64,000 nt of DNA from CAVVZJ01 sp963752755. GTDB taxonomy: Bacteria; Planctomycetota; Planctomycetia; Isosphaerales; Isosphaeraceae. The notes below the pieces were generated by a model. The model did not search any database and was not told where the DNA came from. It saw only the letters and a list, made by a program, of their open reading frames with translations. Within the stretch, counting starts at the first letter, position 1; each line of letters starts with the position of its first letter. A program made the translations under genes and the position numbers. The DNA lies in NCBI GenBank assembly GCA_963752755.1, contig CAVVZJ010000008.1:84236-148235 (forward strand). Direction: 5' to 3'. Positions 10,401-19,941 of the stretch are shown here, in pieces.

Positions 10401-11694
10401 ACGATCCCGAAGCCTGGGAACGCGCCCGGGCCCTCGTCAGCCCCGACGTCCCCGACGCCGACACCCCCGAGGACCGCCTCGCCCGCGCCGTCGTCATCGC
10501 CCGCCACCCCGGCGGCGACCGCGCCGACGCGGCGATCTCCCTCCTCCAAACCCTCCTGGCCGACCTCCCCCCCAGCCGGCCCACCGCCGCCGCCGCTCGC
10601 GACTACCTCGCCCGGCTGCTCCTGGCCCTGGACCGCGCCGACGAGGCCGTCCAGGTCAGTGCCGTCTCCGCCGAGCCGGGCTCGAACCCCGCCGCGGTCC
10701 TCCTCCACGCCGAGGCCTTGATCCGGGCCCGGCGGTTCGCCCAGGCCGAGGCTCAGCTCGACCGGCTCGCCATGGTCCTCCCGGGCGACCGCCGCGAGGC
10801 CCGCCTCCGCGCCCTGCTGATCCGCGACCGCGCCGGCGACGCCGACGCCCCGGCCGCCCTGCTCAAGGCCGTCGCCGACGCCGGCCGGCACCCCCCGCGC
10901 CGAGCCCCTCGGACGGTCGCCTATCAGCTCCTGCTCGCCGGGGACCCGCCAACCTCGACGCCGCCGGACAGATCGGTCGCCTCCTGGCTGACGCCCGCCC
11001 CGCCCTCAACTGGATGCCCGCCGAGGTCGTCGCCCGACGCGGCCAGCCCGTCGAGGCCCTGAAACTCTGCGAACAGGCCATCGCCAACGCCGACGGCGCC
11101 GACCTCGACCAGGCCGCCCGCGTCGCCGCCACGGTCGCTTCCGAGCCCGACGCCCCGCCCGAGGTCGTCCACCGCGGCGAGGCCGCCCTCCAGGCCGCCC
11201 TCGCCCGCAAACCCGACTCCGCCCGCCCTGCTCCTGATGATCGCCCTTTTCCACCACCAGCAGGGCCATTACGAGCAGGAGATCGCCCTCTACCGCCAGA
11301 TCCTCGCCGGCCGACCCGACGGCGACCCCGACGGCGACAAGGTCCTCAACAACCTCGCCTGGGCCCTCTCCGAGGGACTCGGTCAGCCCGACGAGGGCCT
11401 GAAGACCATCAACCCGTCATCGACCGCCACCCCAAAACGCCCCAGTACCTCGCCACCCGGGGCGCCATCCTCACCCGCCTCCAGCAGTACGACCGCGCCA
11501 TCGCCGACCTCCGCGCCGCCATCGCCATCGAATCCACACCCGTCCGCCAGTACCACCTGGCCCGCGCCTACCGCGCCGCCGGCCAGGACGCCAAGTTCCG
11601 CGAGCACTTCCAGAAGGCCCGCCAGGACGGCCTGAACCTCAACATGGCCGACCCCACCGAACGCGGCGAGCTGGCCTCCCTGCTCCAACTCTGA
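7440..11694 (+). pseudogene. Large TPR-repeat membrane-anchored protein, multiple frame changes
   Basis: From GTG 7440 (GGAG about ten bases upstream) the protein has one N-terminal membrane helix (VRYLLASLAVLMLLGLTLFG) and then about 1,350 residues of TPR-type helices such as ALQHLDQYLTMAPEDVEALD and PDDPEAHRLLGMALEGMA. The reading frame changes near 9020, 9715, 9810, 10300, 10325, 10395, 10930, 11225 and 11415 and ends at ELASLLQL. Homologous TPR sequence continues in each new frame with the same codon use and no stops. Beside an exosortase/EPS locus it is probably a periplasmic scaffold for polysaccharide assembly. Whether it is truly broken or only badly sequenced cannot be settled here. 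Confidence 0.7.
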
Positions 11695-12324
11695 CCCGAC
11701 CCGCCGACCCGACCCCGCCCCGGCGCGAGCACCGAACGGCCTGAACCGCCGTCGGGCGCTCGCGCCGTCGGGCGCTCCCGCGCTCCGGTAAATCGCCAGG
11801 AGCCCTCGATCCACGACTCCCAGGAGTCGTCTGGTCCCGCGAGGGCGTGGGCCAGACCGACGAAAGCGGCCGCGGCGAGGGGCCGCGGCAGGACAATGAC
11901 CAGGTCTGCTGGACCATCGCCGTGACCCTCACCCGGCCGCTGCGCGTCGAGTCGAAGTCGGCGAGCATCCCCGGCGTCGCGTCTTTGAGGTTCCGTTCGG
12001 AATCACTCGGCGGCTCGGGGTCGGGAGCGACCCACACCCGGCGGAATCCTCGCAGCGGTTCCGGCGGGACGAATTCTCGGGCCGATCGAGGCCGGCGAAC
12101 GCGTTGTGGTCCGGGTCGCCGGATTCGATTCGGGAGCCTCTTGGCATTGATCAGGGAACCAGATTTGCTAGTCTTAACCAAGCGCCGTGAATCCGTGGAG
12201 GCGAGCCGTCGCCCGCCTTGCTGGTTTTTGGATTGGCGCGATCCCGAGTTGCACCATCCGCCATCGTGACCTAGGTTCCCCTCCGGGCACGCGCGAAACG
12301 GCCCGGACCCGGGGAGCGAGAACC
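11695..12324. other. Intergenic region, nothing recognised
   Basis: About 630 bases between the TPR gene and a small membrane-protein gene. Open frames exist on both strands but have low-complexity Arg/Gly/Pro composition and no family features, as expected of random frames in high-GC DNA. A short AT-richer patch around 12150-12260 may hold the promoter of the next gene. Confidence 0.5.
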
Positions 12325-12639
12325 ATGGCGAATTCCGACACAGAGACCGAGGCTCGCGAGCGTGCCGGCCGCGACTGGGTCGGCGGCCTGATCCGCGCCG
12401 TGCTGGCGATCTACCTGCTGCCGGCCCTGCTGGTGGCCCTGGCCGTCGGTGGCCTGTTGCTGGCGGTCCAGGCCGCGGCCCGGCTCGTCCGGGCGATCCG
12501 GCCGCGCCGGCACGGTCGCCCCCGATCCGGCCAGGACGGGGCGGACCCCCGCTGCGTCCACCATGCGTCGCACCTCGGCCAGAGCTCCCGGCAAGCCCTC
12601 GGCCGGTCACCCCGACGCGCGATTCAGCCCCGGCCCTGA
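12325..12639 (+). CDS. Small single-pass membrane protein, hypothetical
   Basis: 104 residues starting MANSDTETEARERAGRDW at an ATG preceded by GGGGAG eight bases away. One clear membrane segment (AVLAIYLLPALLVALAVGGLLLAV) is followed by an Arg-rich tail. No family is recognised. The last 16 bases overlap the end of the convergent EpsI gene, so the C-terminus could be affected by a frame error. The good ribosome-binding site and the hydrophobic helix support a real gene; function is unknown. Confidence 0.5.
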   Translation: MANSDTETEARERAGRDWVGGLIRAVLAIYLLPALLVALAVGGLLLAVQAAARLVRAIRPRRHGRPRSGQDGADPRCVHHASHLGQSSRQALGRSPRRAIQPRP

Positions 12640-13372
12640 GTCTCGGCCGCGGCGATCTGGCCCTCCAGCGCGGGCACCAGCTCCTCCAGCAGCGACTCGA
12701 TCGGGTTGTTCAGGCCCCGGCCTTCGGCCTCGCCGACCCGGCGCTGGACCTGGATCTTGAAGGTCGCCGGCTCGATCCGGAGCCGCTTGCGGGTTCCGGC
12801 CACCGTCGGCGACCACTGGCCGGCGTGGCGGAACGAGTAATAGACTTCCTGCCGCTCGGCCGTCGGGCCTTTGCCCTTGGTGAAGACCATCGAGCGGAAC
12901 TCGACCGGGCCGGACTTCAGCTCGATGGCGGCGTCCGCGGGGGCGTGGCCGGGCTGTAGCCGACGGCCGGGAAGCAGACCTCCGGGATGTGGCCGATGAC
13001 GCGCTCGGCCGATCCGTACACCACGATCATCGAGAGGACCACGCCGGTCTGCTTGTCGGTGTAGGTTCGCGCCACGTAGGAGCTGGCGCCGGCGATGGTC
13101 AAGGTCTCGGGGTCGAGCTTCTGGTCCTCGCCCCGGGTCTGCCATTGGCCGAGGTCCCGCGGTAGTTTGGCCAGCGGGAAGGGCATCGTCTCGACCGCGT
13201 GGGTCGCCGCCTCGAGCTGATCGTCCTGCCAGGCCCGGACCAGGCCCGAGCCCCCCAGCAGGACGCCGGCCAGCACCAGCCAGATCCTGCCGCCGCGGCC
13301 GCGACCACGGTCGCTGACGGGCTCGGCCGCCGCGGCGGTCTCCAGGGTGGACGTGGACGTGGACGTTGTCAT
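12624..13372 (-). pseudogene. epsI: EpsI family exosortase-associated protein, one frame change
   Basis: The start MTTSTSTSTLETA is followed by a membrane helix (IWLVLAGVLLGGSGLV) and the typical EpsI opening PRDLGQWQTRGEDQKLDPETL. It continues YVARTYTDKQTGVVLSMIVVYG and RVIGHIPEVCFPAVGYSP. The frame then changes in the GCGGGGGCG run near 12938-12946 and continues AIELKSGPVEFRSMVF and VYYSFRHAGQW to the end at 12624. EpsI proteins accompany exosortases and act in polysaccharide or PEP-CTERM surface assembly. The change lies in a G-run, the classic place for a sequencing indel. Confidence 0.85.
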
Positions 13373-13455
13373 CGCCGCGTGTTTCCTTTCCGAAGCCCGG
13401 CCCCGCCCGTCGGCCGACCGGACTTCCCCTGAGGGGCCGATTCCCGGACTTCAGC

Positions 13456-14205
13456 TTAGCAGGCACCCCGACCCGTGACCACGGCGGGCAGCGTCTGCGC
13501 GAGGATCTTCAGATCCTGCGCCAGCGACCAGGAATCCACGTAGCCCAGGTCGAGCCGCAGCATGGTCTCACAATGCTCGTCGCTCCGGCCACCGATCTGC
13601 CAGGGGCCGGTCAGGCCCTGGGGCACGGCCAGGCGTCGGGCGAACCCCTCGGGGTCGAGCCCTTGCAGCCGCTCGCAGTCGCGCAGTTGCAAGGGCCGCG
13701 GCCCCACCAGGCTCATCTCGCCCCGCAGCACGTTGAACAGTTGCGGCAGCTCGTCCAGGCTCGTCCGCCGGAGGAACCGACCCAGCCGCGTGACCCGCGG
13801 GTCTTGCTTGATCTTGAAGAGCACCCCGCCGGCCGACTCGTTGTAGGCTTCCAGCTCCGCCAGCTTCAGCTCGGCATCCGGCACCATCGTCCGGAACTTG
13901 TAGAACCAGAACTCCCGGCCCCCCAGCCCCAGCCGACGCTGCCGGAAGAGCACCGGGCCCCGGCTGTCGAGCTTGATCAAGGCGGCGATCACCAGCATCA
14001 CCGGCAATAGCAGAATCAAGCCGACGACCGTGCCCGCCAGGTCCACCGTCCGCTTGCTCAGCGACCGTGCCGCGGCCGATTCCGCCACCGGCACGAATCC
14101 CGACGCCGGAATCTCTTCATAGATAGCAGCATTATGGAGACCAAGATTTTCCGCTTGGATGAATGATCCGAGCGAGAGAGTGGACTGTGGCGACGTGGGA
14201 TTCAT
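13456..14205 (-). CDS. Undecaprenyl-phosphate sugar-1-phosphate transferase (priming transferase)
   Basis: 249 residues with one N-terminal membrane helix (LAGTVVGLILLLPVMLVIAALI) followed by the bacterial sugar transferase domain: DSRGPVLFRQRRLGLGGREF, FYKFRTMVPDAE, DPRVTRLGRFLRRTSLDELPQL and FNVLRGEMSLVGPRP, then PGLTGPWQI in the form PQGLTGPWQIGGRSD. These are the catalytic motifs of WbaP/WcaJ-type enzymes. It should load the first sugar-phosphate onto undecaprenyl phosphate and start each repeat unit. About 65 N-terminal residues before the helix are extra and unassigned. Confidence 0.92.
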   Translation of the reverse strand: MNPTSPQSTLSLGSFIQAENLGLHNAAIYEEIPASGFVPVAESAAARSLSKRTVDLAGTVVGLILLLPVMLVIAALIKLDSRGPVLFRQRRLGLGGREFWFYKFRTMVPDAELKLAELEAYNESAGGVLFKIKQDPRVTRLGRFLRRTSLDELPQLFNVLRGEMSLVGPRPLQLRDCERLQGLDPEGFARRLAVPQGLTGPWQIGGRSDEHCETMLRLDLGYVDSWSLAQDLKILAQTLPAVVTGRGAC

Positions 14206-14632
14206 CGAGGCTGTCTCCGAACCCGGATGGATTCAGGGGGGGCGGCATCCCTGGTAGCGAGCAAGTGTCCCCGGCTGGCCGTTTCCACTCCACCAACCAT
14301 CATTCTTGCAGGGACGAGAACGCGGTTGTCCGTGGGGATCAACCTGACCAATCACGACTTCGTCTGGTAAGTTTCGGCTCGATCGCCGAGCCGTTCGTGC
14401 TCTCTCGGATTAGAGCCAATTCGTTCACGCGACGAGGCCCCAGGTTAGCTTCTCACCAGCGCCACGTCAATCATTCGCCGCAGTCGGTTGCATTTTCTTC
14501 CAAAACGGAATGTTAAGGTTCGAAAATCGCCCGGTAATGTTGACTAAGTTCAACGGCGCAGCGGCCGACAGCCCCGGAACGTTCCAGGGTTTTTCGCCAC
14601 ATCTCTGGCTCCTGCCCCACCTTCCGGGCCGC
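14206..14632. other. Intergenic region upstream of the priming transferase
   Basis: About 430 bases with clearly lower GC content than the flanking genes, especially 14290-14560, consistent with a promoter region for the minus-strand priming-transferase gene. The downstream gene pair (epimerase and GT4) ends into it. I see no strong hairpin terminator and no convincing open frame. Confidence 0.45.
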
Positions 14633-15604
14633 TCAGCCGGCCGGCCGGCCCTCGGCCCGGAGCAGGGCCGCCAGCCCGCGACGGAGGTCGGCGTGAGGCG
14701 TCCAGCCGATCAGGTCGCGGAGCCGCGACACGTCGGCCTGAAGATGGGCCCGCTCGACCGGCCGGACCTTCGCCGGATCGGTCTCGACCGGAAGCGGCCG
14801 GCCCAGCAGCTCGCCGATCAGGGCGATGACCTCCTGCATCGAACGCGCCACGCCCGTGGCCACGTTGGCCACGGTCAGGCCTTCCGGGATCGCCTCGACC
14901 ATCGCCACGACCGCCCGCGCCGCCTCGTCGGTCGGCACCAGGTCCCGCTTCGGCCAGAGGTTGCCCAGCCGCAACGGCTCGTCCGGTCGCTCGCGGATCT
15001 GCCGGATCAATTCCGGCAAGAAGTGCGGGTTCGTCTCCCGCGGTCCATAAAGGTTGAACAGCCGGCCGACCGCGAACCGCCTCCCCGGCTGGTTCCGCGA
15101 CGCCAACGCCACGAGCTGCTCCCCTTGCCACTTCGTCAGGCCATAAATGTTGAACGGCGCCGGCGCCTCGTCCTCCCGGTGCGGCCGCTCCGACGGCGCA
15201 TAGACGTCGCCCGTCGAGGCGAACCAGAACCGCTCGACCCCGGCCGCCGCGCAGGCCGCCAGCAAGGACTGCGTCCCCAACACGTTGATCCCGACGGCCA
15301 ACGCCGGGTCGGCCACCGCCGCCGGGATGTAGTGCAAGGCCGCCAGGTGGATCACGCTCGACGGCCGGAACCGCGCCACGATCCGGGCCGTCGCCGACAC
15401 ATCCCGCAGGTCGGCCGCCACGAACGTGCAGCCCGGTTGCTCCAGGCTCGGTGCCAGGAAGTCGAGCCGACCCCACTGGAGCCCGTCCAGGGCCACGACC
15501 CGACGTCCGCGACGCCGCAGCTCCTCCACGACGTACGACCCGAGGAAGCCGGCGGCTCCCGTCACCAACCAGGGGCGTTCCGAATCGTCGGCCTTCGTGC
15601 TCAT
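14633..15604 (-). CDS. NAD-dependent nucleotide-sugar epimerase/dehydratase (extended SDR)
   Basis: 323 residues with the Rossmann motif VTGAAGFLGSYVVEEL, the acidic cofactor residue in VVALDG, a serine-containing ASTGDVYAPSERP and the catalytic YGLTKWQGEQ (Y-x3-K). RLFNLYGPRETNPHF and the C-terminal WTPHADLRRGLAALL complete the extended SDR fold. It should make a modified NDP-sugar for the polysaccharide; substrate specificity cannot be read. Its ATG overlaps the stop of the upstream GT4 gene (ATGA at 15601-15604). Confidence 0.88.
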   Translation of the reverse strand: MSTKADDSERPWLVTGAAGFLGSYVVEELRRRGRRVVALDGLQWGRLDFLAPSLEQPGCTFVAADLRDVSATARIVARFRPSSVIHLAALHYIPAAVADPALAVGINVLGTQSLLAACAAAGVERFWFASTGDVYAPSERPHREDEAPAPFNIYGLTKWQGEQLVALASRNQPGRRFAVGRLFNLYGPRETNPHFLPELIRQIRERPDEPLRLGNLWPKRDLVPTDEAARAVVAMVEAIPEGLTVANVATGVARSMQEVIALIGELLGRPLPVETDPAKVRPVERAHLQADVSRLRDLIGWTPHADLRRGLAALLRAEGRPAG

Positions 15605-16785
15605 CGAACCGGCTCCGGTTGCAGCATCCGCTGATAGAGGGCTTCGATCGCGTCCAACGTCGGCTCCGGCCCGCAGTGCGACTCCAGCAAGGCCCGCGCG
15701 GCCTGCCGCTGGCGGTCCTGCTTCGCCGGGTCTTCGAGCAAGGCCACGGCCCGCTCGATCAAGCCCGCGTCGTCCTCGCAGACCCCGGCGTGCACGCCGT
15801 CAGCCGGCCGGAATCCCCTCGACGCCTTCGCTCGTCGTGACCACCGGCACCCCGAAGCCCATCGCTTCCAGGACCTTGATCTTCATGCCGCTGCCCCGGC
15901 TCGGGGCGTACAGCAAGACGCCCGTCCGCTCGAAGTACGGCCTCGTGTCGGGCACGTTCTCCGCGATCTCGACATCCGGCAACCCCAGGGAATCCCGGAA
16001 AGCCGACCGCGCCGACCAGCCGACGATCTGCAACCGCGCCGCCGGCACCCGCCGCTTGATCTCGGGCCAGAGCCTCGTCAGGAGCCGGAGCCCCGCCGAG
16101 TATCCCGGATACCAGTTCATCGCCCCGATCAGGCTCACGACCGGCTCGCGCCCCGCTTCTCAACCGGGATCAACGGATAGAGCGCCGGGTCCAGGCCGAC
16201 CGGCACCACGGTCACGTCCGCCCCCGGGTTCAACCGCCGGATCGGCTCGACCAGCCTCGGCGAGCAGGCCCGGAAGTGCTTCAACGCCCGGACCAGCCGC
16301 TCCTCGGCCCCGATCATCAGGCGGAAGTCCAGCTTCTGCCTCCAGCCTTCCGTCGGCGCCTCCTCCAGGTCGATGCCGACCAGGTGATGCACGTTGACCA
16401 ACGCCCGCTCGGCATGCTCCAGCGCCACCCACGCCGACCAGAGCTGCTCCAGGTGCAAGACGTCGTATCCTCGGGCCAGCTCGGTTTCCAGATCGCGACG
16501 CAGGTCGCCCCCGAAGAAGAACGAGTACGGCCTCCGCAACGTTCGCCACTTCCCCTTCCACCCGCCCCCCGGCGGCACCGGGTAGAGCCTCAGGTCATAC
16601 TCCGCCTCCGGGAACAGCGCCCGCGCCTTCGCGATCTCCTCCGGTTTGCTGCAAGCCGCCAGCGCCGTGACCCGATGCCCCCGCTCCACCAGCCCCTTCA
16701 ACAACACATAAAACCACCGCGCCGCCGCGTTGCCGAACGGCAAGGGCGCCTCCAGGAAGACCAACACGATCCGGAGCGGTTCCAT
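15601..16785 (-). pseudogene. Glycosyltransferase family 4, two frame changes
   Basis: The product begins MEPLRIVLVFLEAPLPFGNA and runs as a normal GT4 N-domain to VVPVGLDPALYPLIPVE. After a frame change near 16140-16150 it continues SLIGAMNWYPGYSAG, DVEIAENVPDTRPY and VLEAMGFGVPVVTTSEGVEGI (donor-domain motif). A second change near 15795 leads into GVHAGVCEDDAGLIERAVALL and the end. The total of about 395 residues matches the family. No stop intervenes at either shift, so sequencing error is plausible. It is translationally coupled to the following epimerase and probably adds a sugar to the EPS repeat. Confidence 0.8.
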
Positions 16786-17027
16786 TGGCTCTTGTTCCCG
16801 ACCCACCTGGTTTGCCTCTCGCGACGTCGCCGGGGGCCTCTCGCCAACGAGCCCACTCCCCCGAGGGAACCCTACTATAGGAACCCGCCCCGCGCTCCGG
16901 CAAACCCAATGCAACCGGCCGCCGCCTCGCCGCCACCCAACGGCCGCGTCACGCCCGCGAACACGCTCGACGACTTGCGCCCCGCGTCGTATCGTATTCC
17001 TACAAGACCCGTCGGGAGTTCCTGCCC

Positions 17028-17433
17028 ATGGCCACGAACCAGCCCGACCGAAGCCAGCCCCCACGGACCCCTGAGCAGCGGGCCGCCGAGGAAGCGATCC
17101 GCCGTCGTTTCCAGTCCGAGCCCGGTCTCCGGGAGCTGCGCGACTCCGGCGAGATCAGCCCGGAGACCTACAAGCGCACCCGTCGTCAGCGTGCCGAAGG
17201 TCCGCCCGACAACCCGATCCGGCGGCTGGTCGCCGCCTTGCGGACCGAGCGGGAACGCCAGGGGTTGAGCCTGGCCGACATCGCCGACCGCTCGGGCATC
17301 GACCGCGCCGCGATCCACAAGCTGGAGATCGGCTTGAACAAGAACCCGACCGTCGAGACCCTCCACCGCTACGCCCGCCGCCCTGGGCGTGCGCCTCACC
17401 TGGGGCCTGGAAACGATCGCCGCCGGACCTTGA
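17028..17433 (+). pseudogene. XRE-family HTH regulator, frame change near the C-terminus
   Basis: Starts MATNQPDRSQPPRTPEQRA. The helix-turn-helix is LRTERERQGLSLADIADRSGIDRAAIHKLEIG, closely resembling the antitoxin-like XRE protein at 19942-20307. The frame changes near 17376-17384; in the next frame the expected ending ALGVRLTWGLETIAAGP appears with a stop at 17431-17433. In the unshifted frame the tail is Arg/Pro nonsense to 17459. Unlike the second copy it has no adjacent toxin gene. It sits between the EPS locus and the riboswitch, but nothing shows which promoter it controls. Confidence 0.75.
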
Positions 17434-17545
17434 TCCGCGACGTCCGACCGACCCGTTGACAACCGCCCCGCCTTGTTGCGACGATGAGCCGGCCCGCTGG
17501 GATCGCCTCCCGCGGGCGCGCTCTTTGAAACTTCGAAAAGGGGCC

Positions 17546-17702
17546 GCCAGCCCCGGGGTTGAACCCCGGGAAGGAAGACGGTGAAACTCCGTCGCGGGAC
17601 CGCCGCCGTAAACGGTGAGGGCCGGACCAAAGAGCCACTGCGACATCCAGTCGTGGGAAGGCGTCCGGACCGCCAGCAGCCGTGAGCCGGAAGACCGCTG
17701 GC
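17546..17702 (+). promoter_or_regulatory. Cobalamin (B12) riboswitch
   Basis: The conserved blocks of the cobalamin aptamer occur in order: GGGAA then GGTGAAACTCC (17568-17590), CGGGACCGCCGCCGTAA (17594-17611), GAGCCACTG (17632-17640), GGGAAGGC (the B12-box partner, 17655-17662) and GAGCCGGAAGACC (17684-17696). GCCAGC (17546-17551) pairs with GCTGGC (17697-17702) as the closing P1 stem. The first downstream start is GTG 17837, about 135 bases on, leaving room for an expression platform. Known cobalamin riboswitches usually repress B12 synthesis or uptake genes when the cofactor is plentiful. Confidence 0.9.
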
Positions 17703-17836
17703 CGCTCCCTTTGGACCAGCGGTGCTTCGGCCTCAAGCATCCGGTTGGGTACGGTCGTTTCCCTTTGGCGGAAACGCGCCGGCTCATTGCCGTTCGAGGA
17801 CCGGAGATTTCCGCCCCTCGACGGAGCCGACCGCCC

Positions 17837-18678
17837 GTGCCCGCCCCCATTCCGGATCGACGACCCGCCTTCACCCTGATCGAGCTGCTGGTCGTCCTCG
17901 CGATCATCGGCGTCCTGATCGCGCTGTTGCTGCCGGCCGTGCAGGCCGCCCGCGAGGCCGTCCGACGCGCAAGTGCACCAGCCACCTCAAGCAGATCGGC
18001 CTCGCGCTACACGGCTACCACGACGCCCACAACACCTTCCCCGCCGGCGGCTGGATCGCCCTGTTCAACCAGCCCGCCACCCGGAACCTCAACTCCGGCT
18101 GGTCGGCGTCGGTCCTCCCCTGGCTCGAACAGGGCCCTCTCTTCGACGCCTTGAACCTCGACGTCGTTTACGACCACCCCGCCAACGCCACCGCCACCGC
18201 CACCGTCCTCCGCGTCTATCTCTGCCCCTCCGAGCCCCGCCGTTCCTTCTGGAACCGCGCCCCCGGCGACCGCTTCGACCACGCCGACGCCGACTACGGC
18301 GGCCTCTACGGCGAGCGCGGCCTCAGCAGCCCGACCGTCACCAACAACCCCCCCCGCGGCGCTTTGATCTTCAACCGCGCCCTCCCCCTCTCCACGATCA
18401 CCGACGGCACCTCCCAGACCATCCAGGTCGGCGAGGACCCCGAGGCGATCAACGCCCTCTGGGCCAGCGGCCACAACCTCTTCGACCAGGCCTTCCCGAT
18501 CAACGCCCGACCCCCCTTCGAGCACGGCGAGGAATTGACCAGCCAGCACCCCGGCGGCGTCAACGCCCTCTTCGCCGACGGCTCCGTCCACTTCCTCAAA
18601 GCAACGACCCAACCCCGCGTCCTCGCCGCCCTCTGCACCCGCGACGGCGCCGAAGTGCTCTCGACCGACAGCTATTGA
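17837..18678 (+). pseudogene. DUF1559 pseudopilin-like protein under riboswitch, one frame change
   Basis: The type IV pilin-like N-terminus RRPAFTLIELLVVLAIIGVLIALLLPAVQAAREAVRR is followed by a frame change near 17968-17972, then KCTSHLKQIGLALHGYHDAHN. Later blocks are YLCPSEP, TITDGTSQTIQVGE and the C-terminal H-x9-DG motif HPGGVNALFADGSVHFL. DUF1559 proteins are abundant in planctomycetes and are exported; their role is unknown. It is the first gene after the cobalamin riboswitch, and the DUF4465 gene follows 22 bases later. GTG 17837 (GGAG upstream) is the most likely start. Confidence 0.85.
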
Positions 18679-18700
18679 TTCCTCAAAGGGATTTCCACCG

Positions 18701-19555
18701 ATGCCCACGCTCCTTCCGCCCCGTCGCCGTCCTTTCCTCGCCCCCGCCCTCGTCGCCGCGGCGACCTTCCTCCAGGCCCCGACCGCCCGCGCCGACCTCG
18801 TCACCGGCACCTTCGAGGACCAGTACCCTGGCCCCGACACCTTCAAAAACGACTTCCGCCCCACCGACTCGTTCACCACCGCCGGCTTCACCCTCAACAA
18901 TTCCTACAACGCCACCTATGATTCCTGGTCCGGCTTCGCCGTCTCCAGCCGCCTCGACAATACCTTCGGCGGCCTCGACTACACCCACCAGTACGGCGCC
19001 TACGCCCCCGCCCGTTCCGGCCTGACCGGCGCCGGCGGCTCGGCCACCTACGCCGTCGCCTACAACGGCACCACCGGCGACGCCCTCATCAACCTCCCCG
19101 CCGGCGCCGACCCCGATTCGATCGACCTGACCAACACCACCTACGTCGCCCAGTCGATCACCTCGGGCGACGGCTTCGCCCGCGCCTTCCACCAGGGCGA
19201 TTACCTCCGCCTCGACATCCTCGGCTACTCTGGCCCCGACGCCACCGGCACCCTCCTCGGCATCGTCCCCTTCGATCTCGCCAACTACCCCGACACCCCC
19301 GGCTCCTCCCTCCAGCTCATCCACGACTGGACCACCGTCGATCTGACCTCCCTCGCCGGCTCCCGCAGCCTCGCCTTCTCCCTCACCTCCACCGACGTCG
19401 GCGACTTCGGCATGAACACCCCCGCCTTCTTCGCCCTCGACAACCTCGTCGCATTCCGCACGACCCCCGAGCCCTCCGCCCTCCTCCTCCTCGCCCTCGG
19501 CCTCGCCGGCCTGGCGATCCGGGACCGACGCTCGCGGACCTCAAGGACCGCGTGA
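18701..19555 (+). CDS. DUF4465 surface protein with PEP-CTERM anchor
   Basis: 284 residues: signal peptide (PALVAAATFLQAPTARA), then a domain recognisable as DUF4465 by GTFEDQY, TTAGFTLNNSYNATYDSW, GFAVSSRLDN, HQYGAYAPARSG and SATYAVAYNG. It ends with the exosortase signal TPEPSALLLLALGLAGLAI followed by RDRRSR. It should be exported and anchored at the surface by the exosortase. It lies 22 bases after the DUF1559 gene and so under the same cobalamin riboswitch. In Bacteroidetes, surface B12-binding proteins are encoded in riboswitch-controlled operons; a similar role here is inference. Start ATG 18701 is preceded by AAAGGGA. Confidence 0.85.
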   Translation: MPTLLPPRRRPFLAPALVAAATFLQAPTARADLVTGTFEDQYPGPDTFKNDFRPTDSFTTAGFTLNNSYNATYDSWSGFAVSSRLDNTFGGLDYTHQYGAYAPARSGLTGAGGSATYAVAYNGTTGDALINLPAGADPDSIDLTNTTYVAQSITSGDGFARAFHQGDYLRLDILGYSGPDATGTLLGIVPFDLANYPDTPGSSLQLIHDWTTVDLTSLAGSRSLAFSLTSTDVGDFGMNTPAFFALDNLVAFRTTPEPSALLLLALGLAGLAIRDRRSRTSRTA

Positions 19556-19621
19556 TGCCGTGCCCGGAAGGCGACTTGAGGCTCCGGCGTCGTTGAGATA
19601 AAATTCAACGGGCGGTCGTTA

Positions 19622-19939
19622 ATGCGAGCGGTCGCGACAGGCCCCGGAGATCGCCCGGAAGTGATCGATGCCGACTTCATCGATTGGGACGACCCGGACG
19701 ACCCCGAGGGCAACGTCGCGCATCTGGCCGAGAACGACGTCACCCCCGAGGAATTCGAGGAGGTCCTTTCCAGCCCCGAGGGCCGCGACGACCTGAGCCG
19801 GACCACCGGTCGCCCCGTGCGGTTCGGCTGGACCTCAACCGGCAAGCACCTCATCATCGTCTTCGAGATCGAGGACGACGGCGGGTTCGTGATCGTGCGG
19901 CCGATCACGGCTTACGAGGTGGACCCCAGGAACGAGTGA
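19622..19939 (+). CDS. BrnT-like toxin of a type II toxin-antitoxin pair
   Basis: 105 residues with the BrnT-type layout: DFIDWDDPDDPEGNVAHLAENDVTPEEF resembles the family's opening acidic/WD segment and 'H-G-V-x-x-E-E' helix; then DDLSRTTGRPVRFG and KHLIIVFEIEDDGGFVIVRPITAYEV. BrnT proteins are RelE-fold RNases that block translation. The next gene, two bases downstream, is an XRE-type antitoxin rather than the usual BrnA. The ATG at 19622 has a poor ribosome-binding site; GTG 19661 is an alternative that removes the unconserved N-terminus. Confidence 0.7.
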   Translation: MRAVATGPGDRPEVIDADFIDWDDPDDPEGNVAHLAENDVTPEEFEEVLSSPEGRDDLSRTTGRPVRFGWTSTGKHLIIVFEIEDDGGFVIVRPITAYEVDPRNE

Positions 19940-19941
19940 CC

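Noticed and set aside
11847..12269. Possible 140-residue protein on the plus strand
   Set aside because: Arg/Ser/Gly-rich composition, no ribosome-binding site and no recognisable fold.
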